Notes: generated by a model from the sequence alone, not told the origin. A stretch of DNA of 13,210 nt from JAGOTP01 sp964415465 (GCA_964415465.1 CAYQAL010000022.1:1-13210), one strand, 5' to 3'; positions 5,003-12,702 are shown, counted from the first letter of the stretch. Numbers and translations are program-made.

Positions 5003-6115
5003 TTAACGGGTAAACACAAGTTCTTTTCCTGTTTGAATCGCTTCACGGAACTCCGCATCCGAAATCTTTGCCAAGGCGCTCAAGCGATTAGCTAACGCCT
5101 CCCCTTCTTCCAACGCAGGCTGGCTCACTTTAATACTCACCGGGAACGGTTGAATGCCGATTTCCGCATCCGTTACCCGCAACGCGACCGTCAGGCCCTG
5201 TTGTGTTTCTTTCGACCAATCCTGATCGAACACAAAGTTTCCCAGCGACCACACAATTGGTTTTCCTTTATAGGAAGAAATGCCTTGTACCCAGTGTGGA
5301 TGGCCACCAATCACCACATCAACACCGTGATCGATGAACCAATGCGCCAACGCAACCGTGTCTGACTCTGGCCGATCACGATACTCCTGCCCCCAATGCA
5401 AAAAGGCGATCACGAGATCTGATTGTAGCTTCGCTCGGTAGATCGCTTCTTCTGCCTGCGTAAAGTTGATTGGGTTATCTGTCGTGTTCCAGCCAAGAAA
5501 CGCGAGCCGCTCCCCTTTCACAGTTGTCGTCGCAAGCGCGATCAATCCGTCATCGACTTGATGACCAAAGACGGTAAAGCCCGCTTCACGCAAACGCCGC
5601 ACCGAGTCTGCGTAGCCAAGCGCGCCTTGATCAAGCGCATGGTTGTTCGCCTGAGAGAATGCATCGAACCCCTGCTCCTTCAAAATAAAACTCCAGGCTG
5701 GATCAAATTGAAAGTCGATCGATTTCTCTGGTGGGCGTCGGGTTGGTGTCAGCGGGCCTTCCAAATTCCCAACGGTTACATCGAATCCAGACAACCAATT
5801 GGTTGGCAGTTTGCGGAATGGATATGACGCGTCACCCGATCGCGTTGTCCGTGTCGCGACCGTCCGATCAAGCATGATATCGCCCACCACCAACATCGTC
5901 AGATTGGCTGTCGTTGTCGCTGATTCGGGCACGATCGGAGGAACAACCACCATCTCAGATGAAGTTGAGGCCGTAATAGGCAACGATTCAGTCGTTGTCG
6001 TGATCGTATTCAACTGCTCCGTCGACATAGGCAGCGCTCGCCACACGAGAACGATCGCTCCAAGTAAGATAACCAGCCCTAGAAACAACAACAGACTCCG
6101 CGTCTTTTGACTCAT
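5003..6115 (-). CDS. Membrane-anchored CapA/PgsA-family protein
   Basis: 370 aa. An N-terminal signal anchor (residues 8-25, LLLFLGLVILLGAIVLVW) is followed by a Thr/Ser/Pro-rich linker to about 70. The CapA (PGA_cap) metallophosphoesterase-like domain follows: GDIMLDR (78-84), GNLEGPL (116-122), ANNHALDQG (156-164), then HWGQEY, GGHPHW and SLGNFVFD, the family's metal-site motifs in the expected order. CapA-like proteins are linked to poly-gamma-glutamate capsules, but no capB or capC homologue is present here, and many orphan members have unknown cell-surface roles. It is the last gene of the long operon, starting 6 nt after the stop of the C39-like gene. The start context is GAGT-ATG. The domain assignment is firm; the substrate is not known. 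Confidence 0.93.
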   Translation of the reverse strand: MSQKTRSLLLFLGLVILLGAIVLVWRALPMSTEQLNTITTTTESLPITASTSSEMVVVPPIVPESATTTANLTMLVVGDIMLDRTVATRTTRSGDASYPFRKLPTNWLSGFDVTVGNLEGPLTPTRRPPEKSIDFQFDPAWSFILKEQGFDAFSQANNHALDQGALGYADSVRRLREAGFTVFGHQVDDGLIALATTTVKGERLAFLGWNTTDNPINFTQAEEAIYRAKLQSDLVIAFLHWGQEYRDRPESDTVALAHWFIDHGVDVVIGGHPHWVQGISSYKGKPIVWSLGNFVFDQDWSKETQQGLTVALRVTDAEIGIQPFPVSIKVSQPALEEGEALANRLSALAKISDAEFREAIQTGKELVFTR

Positions 6116-6121
6116 ACTCTA

Positions 6122-6979
6122 TTATTCTTTTGGCAGTAAGACGAGAATACTCTTTTCTCCATTCGGAACATCTCCATCGTTCCAATCATGAATCGCGCTG
6201 AAGAAAAGGGACGCGCCATACACATAGTCTTTTCCTTTTCGTGTCCCTGGATCATTGGTCACGATTCGCCCATCAGCCAAATACCCCTTCGCGACGACCA
6301 TGTGGTAGGGCGGGCCTCCATTTCGGAAGTTCGGATTCTGCAGCGCTTTTCCAGAAGCCGGTACAATTACGGGATACCCATTCGCGATCGCGTTCTTCAC
6401 GTCATCAATGCTGGTGACTCTTTTTACTACAGGACGGTAACCAAACTTCGCCTCTGCAATCTCACCCAAACGACGCAGCGTCACATCTGGTGCATCACCT
6501 TTTGATTCTTCATAGGCAACGAGGTCGATAATTTGTCGGTCGGCTTCATCGGCTCCAAAGTCCGTTGTCTTCCCTTGCAAGAACCCACGGACCATAAGAA
6601 GCGATGCTTCTTCACAGGCTTCTTGATACGGCATGTCCCAATTTTGCTTTGGCGCCTGGAGCATAAACGGAACGGCCAAATTCATCTCCGCTGGACGAGC
6701 TCCTTCAAATACAAACGGATCTACTGATGTAGGCGAAGTAGGAGTCGGTATTGGAGAAGTTGAACTTGGGATGCGCGAAGGGGCAACGGGTGTATCAATA
6801 GACGAAGTCGCCGTAGGAGACGCCGGAACTGACGACGTCGCGGGGCGGTACGGAGTCGCAACTGGAATAGCCGGCTGCTGTAATCCCTCGACCAACGGTC
6901 GCCAAGTACCGCGAGAAGCGTACGCGCCACCTGCTAACAGAACCAAGACAACTCCGACTCCAAGGATTCGTTTAGACAT
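6122..6979 (-). CDS. Exported C39-like (papain-fold) cysteine peptidase
   Basis: 285 aa from MSKRILGVG at 6979; the open frame upstream overlaps the preceding methyltransferase and lacks homology. A hydrophobic N-terminus (4-22) acts as signal or anchor, then a Pro/Ser/Thr-rich spacer (about 37-90) reaches through the envelope. The catalytic domain has VPFMLQAP (oxyanion Gln108), YQEACEEAS with nucleophile Cys122, PPYHMVVAKGY with His226, and VTNDPGT with Asp243: the Cys-His-Asp order of the C39_2 family. Members cleave peptides or peptidoglycan cross-bridges at the cell surface; no ABC transporter is fused or adjacent, so it is not a bacteriocin-exporter peptidase. It lies between a methyltransferase gene and capA in a co-directional run, suggesting envelope work. 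Confidence 0.9.
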   Translation of the reverse strand: MSKRILGVGVVLVLLAGGAYASRGTWRPLVEGLQQPAIPVATPYRPATSSVPASPTATSSIDTPVAPSRIPSSTSPIPTPTSPTSVDPFVFEGARPAEMNLAVPFMLQAPKQNWDMPYQEACEEASLLMVRGFLQGKTTDFGADEADRQIIDLVAYEESKGDAPDVTLRRLGEIAEAKFGYRPVVKRVTSIDDVKNAIANGYPVIVPASGKALQNPNFRNGGPPYHMVVAKGYLADGRIVTNDPGTRKGKDYVYGASLFFSAIHDWNDGDVPNGEKSILVLLPKE

Positions 6980-7029
6980 ATCTATGGCTAGAGTACGAAG
7001 GAATGAGGATTCTGGCCAGCGACTATGCC

Positions 7030-7569
7030 TCAACTCTTCTTTTGATAGACCCGCACTCCCGGTTCTTCGAGAATCGGCTCCCAACCTGGCAGTTCAAACG
7101 AGTTTGAAATAATTTTTGCACCAGGTGGCAATTCGTCTGAGAACTTTTTGGCTAAGCGGATCATGACGCGAGGCAATTGGTACACCAATACTACGTTAAA
7201 CTCTCGTAAAGAAATATCCCAAAACGATTGGGATCGGAATGTCGCATTTGGGAGACGAAGTAATTTCGCTAACAGCCTGGAACGCCAGACAAGTACTGGG
7301 TGGATTTCGTATCCGACCGCTTCGCCTACTCCTTGTTTTGCGGCCGCAAAGACCAATCGCCCATCCCCTGACCCAAGGTCAACGACTCGATCGGTTGAAA
7401 CGAGCTTTGCCAAGCGCAGCATCTTCTCAACCTTCTCACGCTTACTGCCAACATAGGGCGCGTCTCCCCACAAACGAGGGATCACCGTATAACTGATAAA
7501 CAGCGCTACGGCCAAAATCGCAAACCCGAGACTACAGAAAATAATAAAATATAGTACGTATGGGGTCAT
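7030..7569 (-). CDS. Membrane-anchored SAM methyltransferase, FAM173-like (copy 1)
   Basis: 179 aa from ATG at 7569, which overlaps the stop of the preceding methyltransferase as ATGA, so translation is coupled. Residues 6-30 are a transmembrane anchor (YVLYFIIFCSLGFAILAVALF). The class I fold follows: motif I VDLGSGDGRLV (63-73), acidic GYEI with Glu88 that should bind the SAM ribose, SFWDISL (115-121), VYQLP (129-133) and a closing FELPGWEP. This layout, including the membrane anchor, the VDLGSGDGR...GYE motifs, a W-x-x-S-L strand and a terminal P-x-W-x-P, parallels the eukaryotic FAM173 family (ANTKMT, ATPSCKMT), which methylates lysines of mitochondrial membrane proteins. The substrate here is unknown. 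It is colinear with copy 2 throughout, showing a tandem duplication. Confidence 0.88.
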   Translation of the reverse strand: MTPYVLYFIIFCSLGFAILAVALFISYTVIPRLWGDAPYVGSKREKVEKMLRLAKLVSTDRVVDLGSGDGRLVFAAAKQGVGEAVGYEIHPVLVWRSRLLAKLLRLPNATFRSQSFWDISLREFNVVLVYQLPRVMIRLAKKFSDELPPGAKIISNSFELPGWEPILEEPGVRVYQKKS

Positions 7570-8102
7570 AGTTTTCGGTAGAGATGAATGCCTTCCTGTG
7601 TTTCTAGAGATCGCCAACCTGGCAGTTCGTACAATAGAGAAACGACACGAGCACCTGAGGGAAGCTCCGTCGCGCACTTTTCCGCGAGACGTGCCATATA
7701 CGGAGGCAGCCCATATACAAAGACCACATCGACTTCATGCAAAGAAACCGTCCAAAACGAACGACAGATAAAGCGAGTGTTCGCCCGTTTTAACCGCTTC
7801 GCCTCACGATTTGCGTTCCACACATTCCAACCGTCGATTTCATACCCAGTTGCCTCGCTCACTCCTGCGTTTGCTGCGGCCAACACGAGGCGCCCATCAC
7901 CGGATCCAAGATCAACCACCCGATCACTTGCCTTCAATCCCGCTAATCGAATCATTGCCTTCACTAGGTCTGGGTTGGTGGGCATGTACGGCGCTCCTCC
8001 GACGAGTGTCGGAAGAAGCCCATACCGAAAGGCGGTGAGCCCAATCGCTCCGGTGACAACAAGCACCAGAAGCAAGAGAGCCCACCACCCGAAAACCGGC
8101 AT
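7566..8102 (-). CDS. Membrane-anchored SAM methyltransferase, FAM173-like (copy 2)
   Basis: 178 aa from ATG at 8102. A GTG at 8123 directly abuts the PPIase stop (TAG-GTG) and would add 7 residues, but the ATG makes the protein align residue for residue with copy 1, so I prefer it. Residues 5-25 form a membrane anchor (GWWALLLLVLVVTGAIGLTAF). VDLGSGDGRLV (63-73), GYEID (Glu88), SFWTVSL (115-121), VYGLP (129-133) and YELPGW (158-163) occupy the same positions as in copy 1. The copies differ where substrate choice would be set: SFWD versus SFWT, and 91-110. Protein-lysine methylation of a membrane partner is the inferred role, from resemblance to FAM173 proteins. Small-molecule methylation cannot be excluded. 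Confidence 0.87.
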   Translation of the reverse strand: MPVFGWWALLLLVLVVTGAIGLTAFRYGLLPTLVGGAPYMPTNPDLVKAMIRLAGLKASDRVVDLGSGDGRLVLAAANAGVSEATGYEIDGWNVWNANREAKRLKRANTRFICRSFWTVSLHEVDVVFVYGLPPYMARLAEKCATELPSGARVVSLLYELPGWRSLETQEGIHLYRKL

Positions 8103-8123
8103 GTCTTTGAACAATTGTACCAC

Positions 8124-8855
8124 CTACTCAACCGTCACCTTGATCATCTTCACTTCCTGGTTTGGACGGTCACTTGGGTTACGTGGCAAGTTTGAAATCT
8201 TTTTTGCGATGTCTAACCCTTCAACGACTTTTCCAAAAATGGAATAGTCTGGCGAAAGAGGATAGTCCGCCACCATCATGAAGAACTGCGAACCATTCGT
8301 ATCTGGACCTGCATTCGCCATGGCGAGCGTACCGTCTGCGTAGTAAGGCGCGTTAAAGCGCTGACCCTGCATGTTGAATTCTTTTTCTGGAAGGCTGGTA
8401 ACACGATCGTTCTGGAATTCATACCCTGGACCACCCATACCGGTTCCGGTTGGATCACCGCCTTGAATCATGAAGCCTGGGATCACACGGTGGAAAATCG
8501 TACCGTCGTAGAAACCGGCTTTCGCGAGCGACAAGAAGTTTGAAGCCGCACAGGGACCTTTTTCATGGTCGAGCTGTACCACGATGTCACCCTGATTTGT
8601 CTGAATACGAACGCGCTTATTGTGGACCTGATCGGCTGGCAAAATACCAGGGAATGTATAGGTGGAAGAAGACATAGAGGAAGGAGAAGTAACTCGAGAG
8701 AAACAGGTTGGCTCAGCTGGAACAGACGGGGTGCTTAACGAAGAACCACCGTTCGTGTTGGTCGCAGAGGAGTCAACGGACGCGCTAGGAGCGCTGGAAC
8801 AGCCTGCTCCGAGCAAAGTGAGAGCAAGAAAGGAGGCAAAGATACGTGTTTTCAT
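8124..8855 (-). CDS. Cyclophilin-type peptidyl-prolyl isomerase, lipoprotein
   Basis: 243 aa from MKTRIF at 8855; an upstream in-frame ATG (8879) would spoil the signal peptide. The N-terminus is a lipoprotein signal ending LLGAGCSS, with Cys19 as the probable lipidation site. A Ser/Thr/Pro linker reaches about 75. The cyclophilin domain then shows NFLSLAKAGFYDGTIFHRV (107-124), PGFMIQGGDPTGTG (126-139; Arg123 matches the catalytic Arg of human CypA), LAMANAG, NGSQFFM (187-193) and YSIFGKVVEG. It should speed proline isomerisation in exported proteins at the outer face of the membrane. It is in operon order after the MetK-like gene (38-nt spacer) and directly before copy 2 of the methyltransferases. 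The start context is GCTCCT-ATG. Confidence 0.95.
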   Translation of the reverse strand: MKTRIFASFLALTLLGAGCSSAPSASVDSSATNTNGGSSLSTPSVPAEPTCFSRVTSPSSMSSSTYTFPGILPADQVHNKRVRIQTNQGDIVVQLDHEKGPCAASNFLSLAKAGFYDGTIFHRVIPGFMIQGGDPTGTGMGGPGYEFQNDRVTSLPEKEFNMQGQRFNAPYYADGTLAMANAGPDTNGSQFFMMVADYPLSPDYSIFGKVVEGLDIAKKISNLPRNPSDRPNQEVKMIKVTVE

Positions 8856-8893
8856 AGGAGCTTGTTTAGAATGACACATTGTGGCGTGACTGA

Positions 8894-9883
8894 CTACCTG
8901 TCCCAGGGGAACTGAATGGAGGAATCTGTCCCCTGGCGAACAAAAGCGGTTGCAAGTTCAGGCGCGCTCCAAGCTGGTGGCAAACGCGTAAGGTCGAGCT
9001 CAGATTCTTGAATCTCATGCGAAAGATCTTTGCCCGCTTCTGACCAAGCACGAACAAACGAAGGCCGCGTTTCGAGAGGCAGCCAGGTTGCACGCACCGC
9101 AACCGCCTTCCCATGCCCCGCTTTCACCAGGCGCCGAGCGATAGATCGGCACGCGGCTGCTCCGGCATTTTTCGGATGACGAAGTGACAACCCAACTCCC
9201 GAAGCAGCAATCGGTATTCGCGCGTAGAGGTCAAACGAGTTCCGTCCGGAAGATCCAATGCGATGCGCAAGACCGGCTTGGGTTTCTTCACCCCCTGGAT
9301 TTACACGAATGTCTCCTCCCATACACAGCGGTGCACAGAGAGATTGAATACGCGTACGAACCTGCTCCAGAGAATACGAGTCTAGATGCTCAGCACGAAT
9401 CAGTGCGAACGGCTTTGCATCAACTGCGGACACTACGGTTACTTCATAGTCCGCCCCTAACCAAAACCAGTCTTGATCCTTGGTCCGCTTATCTTCGAGG
9501 GCGCTCGCAAGCGCACGAGCAAGGACAACCGGAACCGGCAGAAGCTCCGGCGTCTCCTCAGTTGCATAGCCTTGAACCGTAACTGGCTCGCGATTCCCCA
9601 ACGCCTTTGTCCACGCCGCCGCCATTGGTTCGAAGGCGATAAACGGTTCGATCGTTCCAAGTACCCCACAGGTAGCCAGTGTTTGTTTTACAACCATCGA
9701 CACATCGAAATCGGCGGTCGAACTTACTTCACCCGCCAAAAACAAGGCGCCCTTTCCGCCGCACGCACGAATGTTCAGGTGAGACTCTGGATCACGTCGC
9801 AGATAGTCTTCAACCACGGCCGCGACCACGAGGTCACAGGCTTGATCGGGATGTCCCGGACCAAACACCGTAGCGGCAGACAT
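8894..9883 (-). CDS. Divergent, shortened S-adenosylmethionine synthetase-like protein
   Basis: 329 aa against about 380-400 for standard MetK. Landmarks persist in order: GHPDQACD (10-17, from GHPDK-x-CD), AGEVSSTADFDV (50-61), GYATEETPELLPVP (105-118), VNPGG (194-198) and an IARRLVKAG helix (248-256). Many catalytic features are altered. The Glu before GHPD is Pro9, the Lys after it is Gln14, ACE is ACG (40-42), the GAGDQG gating segment is absent, D-x-K-S-Q is GADYEV, the GLTGRK loop is GLAHRIGSSGRN, and GGGAFSGKD is gone, perhaps leaving Lys238 in RHPKN. If active it makes SAM from ATP and methionine; it may instead be a binding or structural paralogue. It follows uvrD after 42 nt and precedes two SAM-dependent enzymes. 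AAGGTGG, 9 nt before the ATG, could serve as a Shine-Dalgarno. Confidence 0.82.
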   Translation of the reverse strand: MSAATVFGPGHPDQACDLVVAAVVEDYLRRDPESHLNIRACGGKGALFLAGEVSSTADFDVSMVVKQTLATCGVLGTIEPFIAFEPMAAAWTKALGNREPVTVQGYATEETPELLPVPVVLARALASALEDKRTKDQDWFWLGADYEVTVVSAVDAKPFALIRAEHLDSYSLEQVRTRIQSLCAPLCMGGDIRVNPGGEETQAGLAHRIGSSGRNSFDLYARIPIAASGVGLSLRHPKNAGAAACRSIARRLVKAGHGKAVAVRATWLPLETRPSFVRAWSEAGKDLSHEIQESELDLTRLPPAWSAPELATAFVRQGTDSSIQFPWDR

Positions 9884-9925
9884 ACGAGATGGCCACCTTA
9901 GCGAGCGAACGCGTCAGAAACAAGC

Positions 9926-12179
9926 CTAAAACGGCTCGTCGACGTAGGTTGGGTCGGTACTAGAAGATTGTGGGGGTTTTTTCTTGAAAACAGTCGATGG
10001 CTTGNNNNNNNNNNNNNNNNNNNNNNNNNNNNNNNNNNNNNNNNNNNNNNNNNNNNNNNNNNNNNNNNNNNNNNNNNNNNNNNNNNNNNNNNNNNNNNNN
10101 NNNNGGAAAGCTCGGCTCATCCCAAGCGGAGAGTTGCGACCCATCATCTCCTCCACCCCATTCCCACGGACGCTTCGGACGCTGCGCAAAGGCGGGACGG
10201 TTCGTCGAATCAATCAGTTCGACCCGATCAAATAAGCGCGGCGCTACTTCATCAATAAAGGTACTTACCTGGTTAAACGCGAGCGACTCATAGCCCATTG
10301 TCATCGGGTAACTCAACATCAAGTGACGACGCGCCCGCGTGACGGCGACATAAAACAAGCGTCGCTCTTCTTCCATACCACCTTCTTCGGTCATCGCCCG
10401 TCGATTTGGAAAAGCGGTATCCGCTAAGTGGATAATAAACACGGCGTCCCATTCCAACCCTTTCGCTTGGTGAATCGTCGAGAGAATAACTCGTTCTTGA
10501 TTTGGATCCACCGCCTCCCCTTTTCTGCCGCCCATGACTTCGTCATAGAGCGCGATGTCCGCCAAGAAGCGTGTGACATCTTCGTAACTCTCCGCGAAAC
10601 GCGCGAGCTGCTCCAGATCTTCCAAGCGCTCTTTCCAGTTCGGATATTCTCGCTCAAGCAACGTTCGATACGACGAATCCAACACCGCACGGATCATTCC
10701 CGAAGGCAGCGGGCTTCGAAGCACAATCTCTTCCCCTACTGCCATGAATTCCTGCCAGCCAACTTTTCCACGACTCGCAACCGACAACATCTCAGGCGCC
10801 TCAATCACCTCTTTTAAAGAACCAATGCGAAGCGCACGCTTGGTAAGTGCTCCTGCCGTTGCTGCTCCAATGCCCGTTTGGAGCCCCAAAACACGCAACC
10901 ATGCCACCTCATCCACTGGGTTCGCTGCGACGCGTAAAAAAGCAATCACATCTTTAATATGCGCACGTTCAAAGAACTTTTGCCCGCCACGATATTCGTA
11001 GGGAATGTCACGCTTCATCAACTCGAATTCAAGCGTCTGAGAATGCGCACTTGAACGGAACAAGACCGCCATGTTTTCAAGCGCTGTTCCTTCCGAACGT
11101 AACTGAAGAATTTGATCCGCAATATACCGAGCCTCTTGAGACGCCGACGCGCAGGGCACGAGTCGAGGTTTTGGTCCGGAAGCCCGCATCGCCACCAACT
11201 CCTTTTCAAATTTATCAACGTTGTGGCTCAGCGATTCGTTGGCGAGTTCGAGAATCTCTGGCACCGAACGATAGTTCGTGAGCAACTTAAACATCTTGGC
11301 GCCAGGCCATTGTTTTGGAAACGACAAAATATTTTGCACATCCGCTCCACGGAAGGCGTAGATCGACTGCGCATCATCCCCCACCACCAACACGTTCTGG
11401 TGCTTCGCGCCAAAGCCTTTCACAATCCGCGCTTGAATCGCATTCGTGTCTTGATACTCATCGACTAACACGTATTTGAACATCTGCGCGAATCCAACTC
11501 CCAGCGAGGAATCTTCCAGTGCCATCGCCATCAGAGACAAAAGATCATCAAAGTCCATCGCATTCGAGGCTTTCTTCCGTTCTTGGTACTGAATACCAAT
11601 GGTCACGATGTCAGACGCAAACTGCACAAAGTGCGGATGCTTGGCTGTGAGCACGTCTTCGATCGAACGCTGCGTATTGCGCGCATACGACAAAATATTC
11701 CCCACTACTGCTGGCGATGGAAAGCGTCGCGCCTTGGGATCAATCGAAAGATCCTTCATCACCGCTTTCACAAGATCGTCTGCATCATCCGCATCAAGGA
11801 TCGTGAAGTTCGTTTGATACCCCAGCGCCAACGCACACGAACGAAGCAACCGACTCGCGACCGAATGGAAGGTTCCTCCCCAGATACGCGATGCCTGTGG
11901 ACCAACGAGCGCTCCTACCCGCTGCAACATTTCTTTGGCCGCTTTGTTCGTAAACGTAAGGAGAAGGATCGAAGACGGGTCGACGCCTTGCTCTAGTAAA
12001 TACGCGACCCGATACGTAATTGTTCGCGTTTTTCCTGATCCAGCACCCGCCAACACCAAACACGGACCATCCCCATGCAAAACTACATCCAACTGCTCTT
12101 GGTTAAGTTCTTTGTGATAATCGATGCGACTCGTAAAAGGACTCCCCGACTGTGGAGAAGACAGAACAAAGGTAGACAT
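9926..12179 (-). CDS. UvrD/PcrA-type superfamily 1 DNA helicase (interrupted by a sequence gap)
   Basis: About 690 residues precede the gap, with all SF1A motifs: Q motif LNQEQLDVV, Walker A GAGSGKT (45-51), LTFTNKAAKEM, Walker B VDEYQDTN (239-246), GDDAQSIYAFRGAD (267-280), TNYRS, TIHQAKGLEWDAVF and YVAVTRARRHL. It is a 3'-5' ATP-driven helicase acting in repair and in clearing replication or recombination intermediates. After 100 Ns the C-terminus resumes. Continuing in the same frame gives an unconvincing end (stop at 9960). The next frame reads KPSTVFKKKPPQSS ... TYVDEPF and stops at 9926, resembling the basic/acidic tails of this family and echoing AWDEPSF before the gap. I therefore take 9926 as the end. 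GAGG lies 4 nt before the ATG. The exact gene symbol (uvrD or pcrA) cannot be fixed. Confidence 0.93.
10005..10104. other. 100-N assembly gap
   Basis: Exactly 100 Ns, the customary placeholder for a scaffold join of unknown length. It falls in the low-complexity linker near the helicase C-terminus, so both the true length and the reading frame across it are undetermined. Confidence 0.97.
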
Positions 12180-12233
12180 TGGCCTCAGGGTAGCGACTCT
12201 TGACGACCATGTCTATTTCATGGAACGGGGTAG

Positions 12234-12262
12234 TTGTAGACCCGTCTCACCCCTGCTATTTT
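12234..12262 (+). promoter_or_regulatory. Promoter giving a probably leaderless transcript
   Basis: -35 TTGTAG (12234-12239), an exact 17-nt spacer, and -10 TATTTT (12257-12262) preceded by TGC, an extended -10. The ATG at 12270 begins 8 nt after the -10, exactly where transcription should start. There is no room for a ribosome-binding site, so the mRNA should start at or next to the AUG. Confidence 0.58.
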
Positions 12263-12269
12263 TCCTTCT

Positions 12270-12590
12270 ATGCCAACCCGCGAACCTTCTAATCGTGAGA
12301 TCCTCACCGTCTTACAACGCGTTGCGCGTGATTTAAGACTGGAATTAAAAAAGACCAATGAAAAACTAGATGGCGTAGTGGAAACGGTCGACTTCTTAAA
12401 GGAGAACGTCGCCATGCGATTTGAATTGGACGATCTTCGCAAAGAAATGAAACAGGGGTTTTCGAACGTTCGGAACGAGATCGTTGACCACGTCGATCAT
12501 TTTATCCATCTACACAAGAAACAGGAGCTCGAACACTTGGCTCTGGTCAGCCGAATGGACCGTCACGAACAAACAAACCATTCAATCTAA
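12270..12590 (+). CDS. Small coiled-coil protein of unknown function (106 aa)
   Basis: 106 aa, highly charged and predicted almost wholly helical. Leu/Val/Phe recur in heptad-like spacing in ILTVLQRVARDLRLELKK, KLDGVVETVDFLKENVAMRF and LDDLRKEMKQGFSNVRNEIV, followed by a His-rich end (DHVDHFIHLHKKQELEHL). There is no signal peptide or membrane segment, so it is probably a cytoplasmic coiled-coil oligomer. The N-K-L-D/A-M-R-F-E pattern is common in small uncharacterised coiled-coil proteins of Patescibacteria and phages, but I cannot name a family. It is transcribed divergently from the helicase gene with a 90-nt gap. The promoter lies so close that the message is likely leaderless (context CTTCT-ATG). 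The His cluster could bind metal, though that is speculation. No good terminator follows. Confidence 0.75.
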   Translation: MPTREPSNREILTVLQRVARDLRLELKKTNEKLDGVVETVDFLKENVAMRFELDDLRKEMKQGFSNVRNEIVDHVDHFIHLHKKQELEHLALVSRMDRHEQTNHSI

Positions 12591-12667
12591 GGATCCTGTA
12601 GTGCAGGGATGTAAACGAAGCGCTTTACAAAAAAAGTGCCATTTTTAAGCAAAAACATTGACGTTTC
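12591..12667. other. AT-rich spacer with a weak hairpin
   Basis: I see no gene here. The segments TGTAAACG and CGCTTTACA can form a weak hairpin (one bulge) before a run of seven As. The T run would be on the opposite strand and on the wrong side, so it is not a convincing terminator for either direction. A possible second -35 (TTGACG, 12658-12663) lies at its end. Confidence 0.4.
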
Positions 12668-12696
12668 TTGACACTTTTATTAAATTATGCCATACT
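12668..12696 (+). promoter_or_regulatory. Strong promoter of the Ala-rich lipoprotein gene
   Basis: A perfect -35 TTGACA (12668-12673), an exact 17-nt AT-rich spacer, and -10 CATACT (12691-12696). TACTAT (12693-12698) is an alternative at 19 nt. TTGACG (12658-12663) with TAAATT (12681-12686), again 17 nt apart, could be a second overlapping promoter. Confidence 0.68.
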
Positions 12697-12702
12697 ATGT
12701 CG

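Noticed and set aside
7566..7569. Alternative genetic code with UGA read as glycine
   Set aside because: TGA ends both methyltransferases and two of the small genes at sensible places (for example the ATGA junction), so it is a normal stop.
8103..8123. GTG start of methyltransferase copy 2 directly after the PPIase stop
   Set aside because: The ATG at 8102 gives exact colinearity with copy 1; the GTG remains a possible coupled start but is less likely.
9184..9901. Plus-strand open frames opposite the MetK-like gene
   Set aside because: The minus frame keeps ordered MetK motifs; the plus frames show none and have no promoter or ribosome-binding site.
9884..9925. SAM riboswitch before the MetK-like gene
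   Set aside because: Only about 42 nt separate the helicase stop from the start, too short for known SAM riboswitch classes, and no fitting structure is seen.
9960..10004. Helicase end at 9960 in the frame that continues through the Ns
   Set aside because: The gap length is a placeholder, and the tail in the next frame (stop at 9926) looks more like a real C-terminus.
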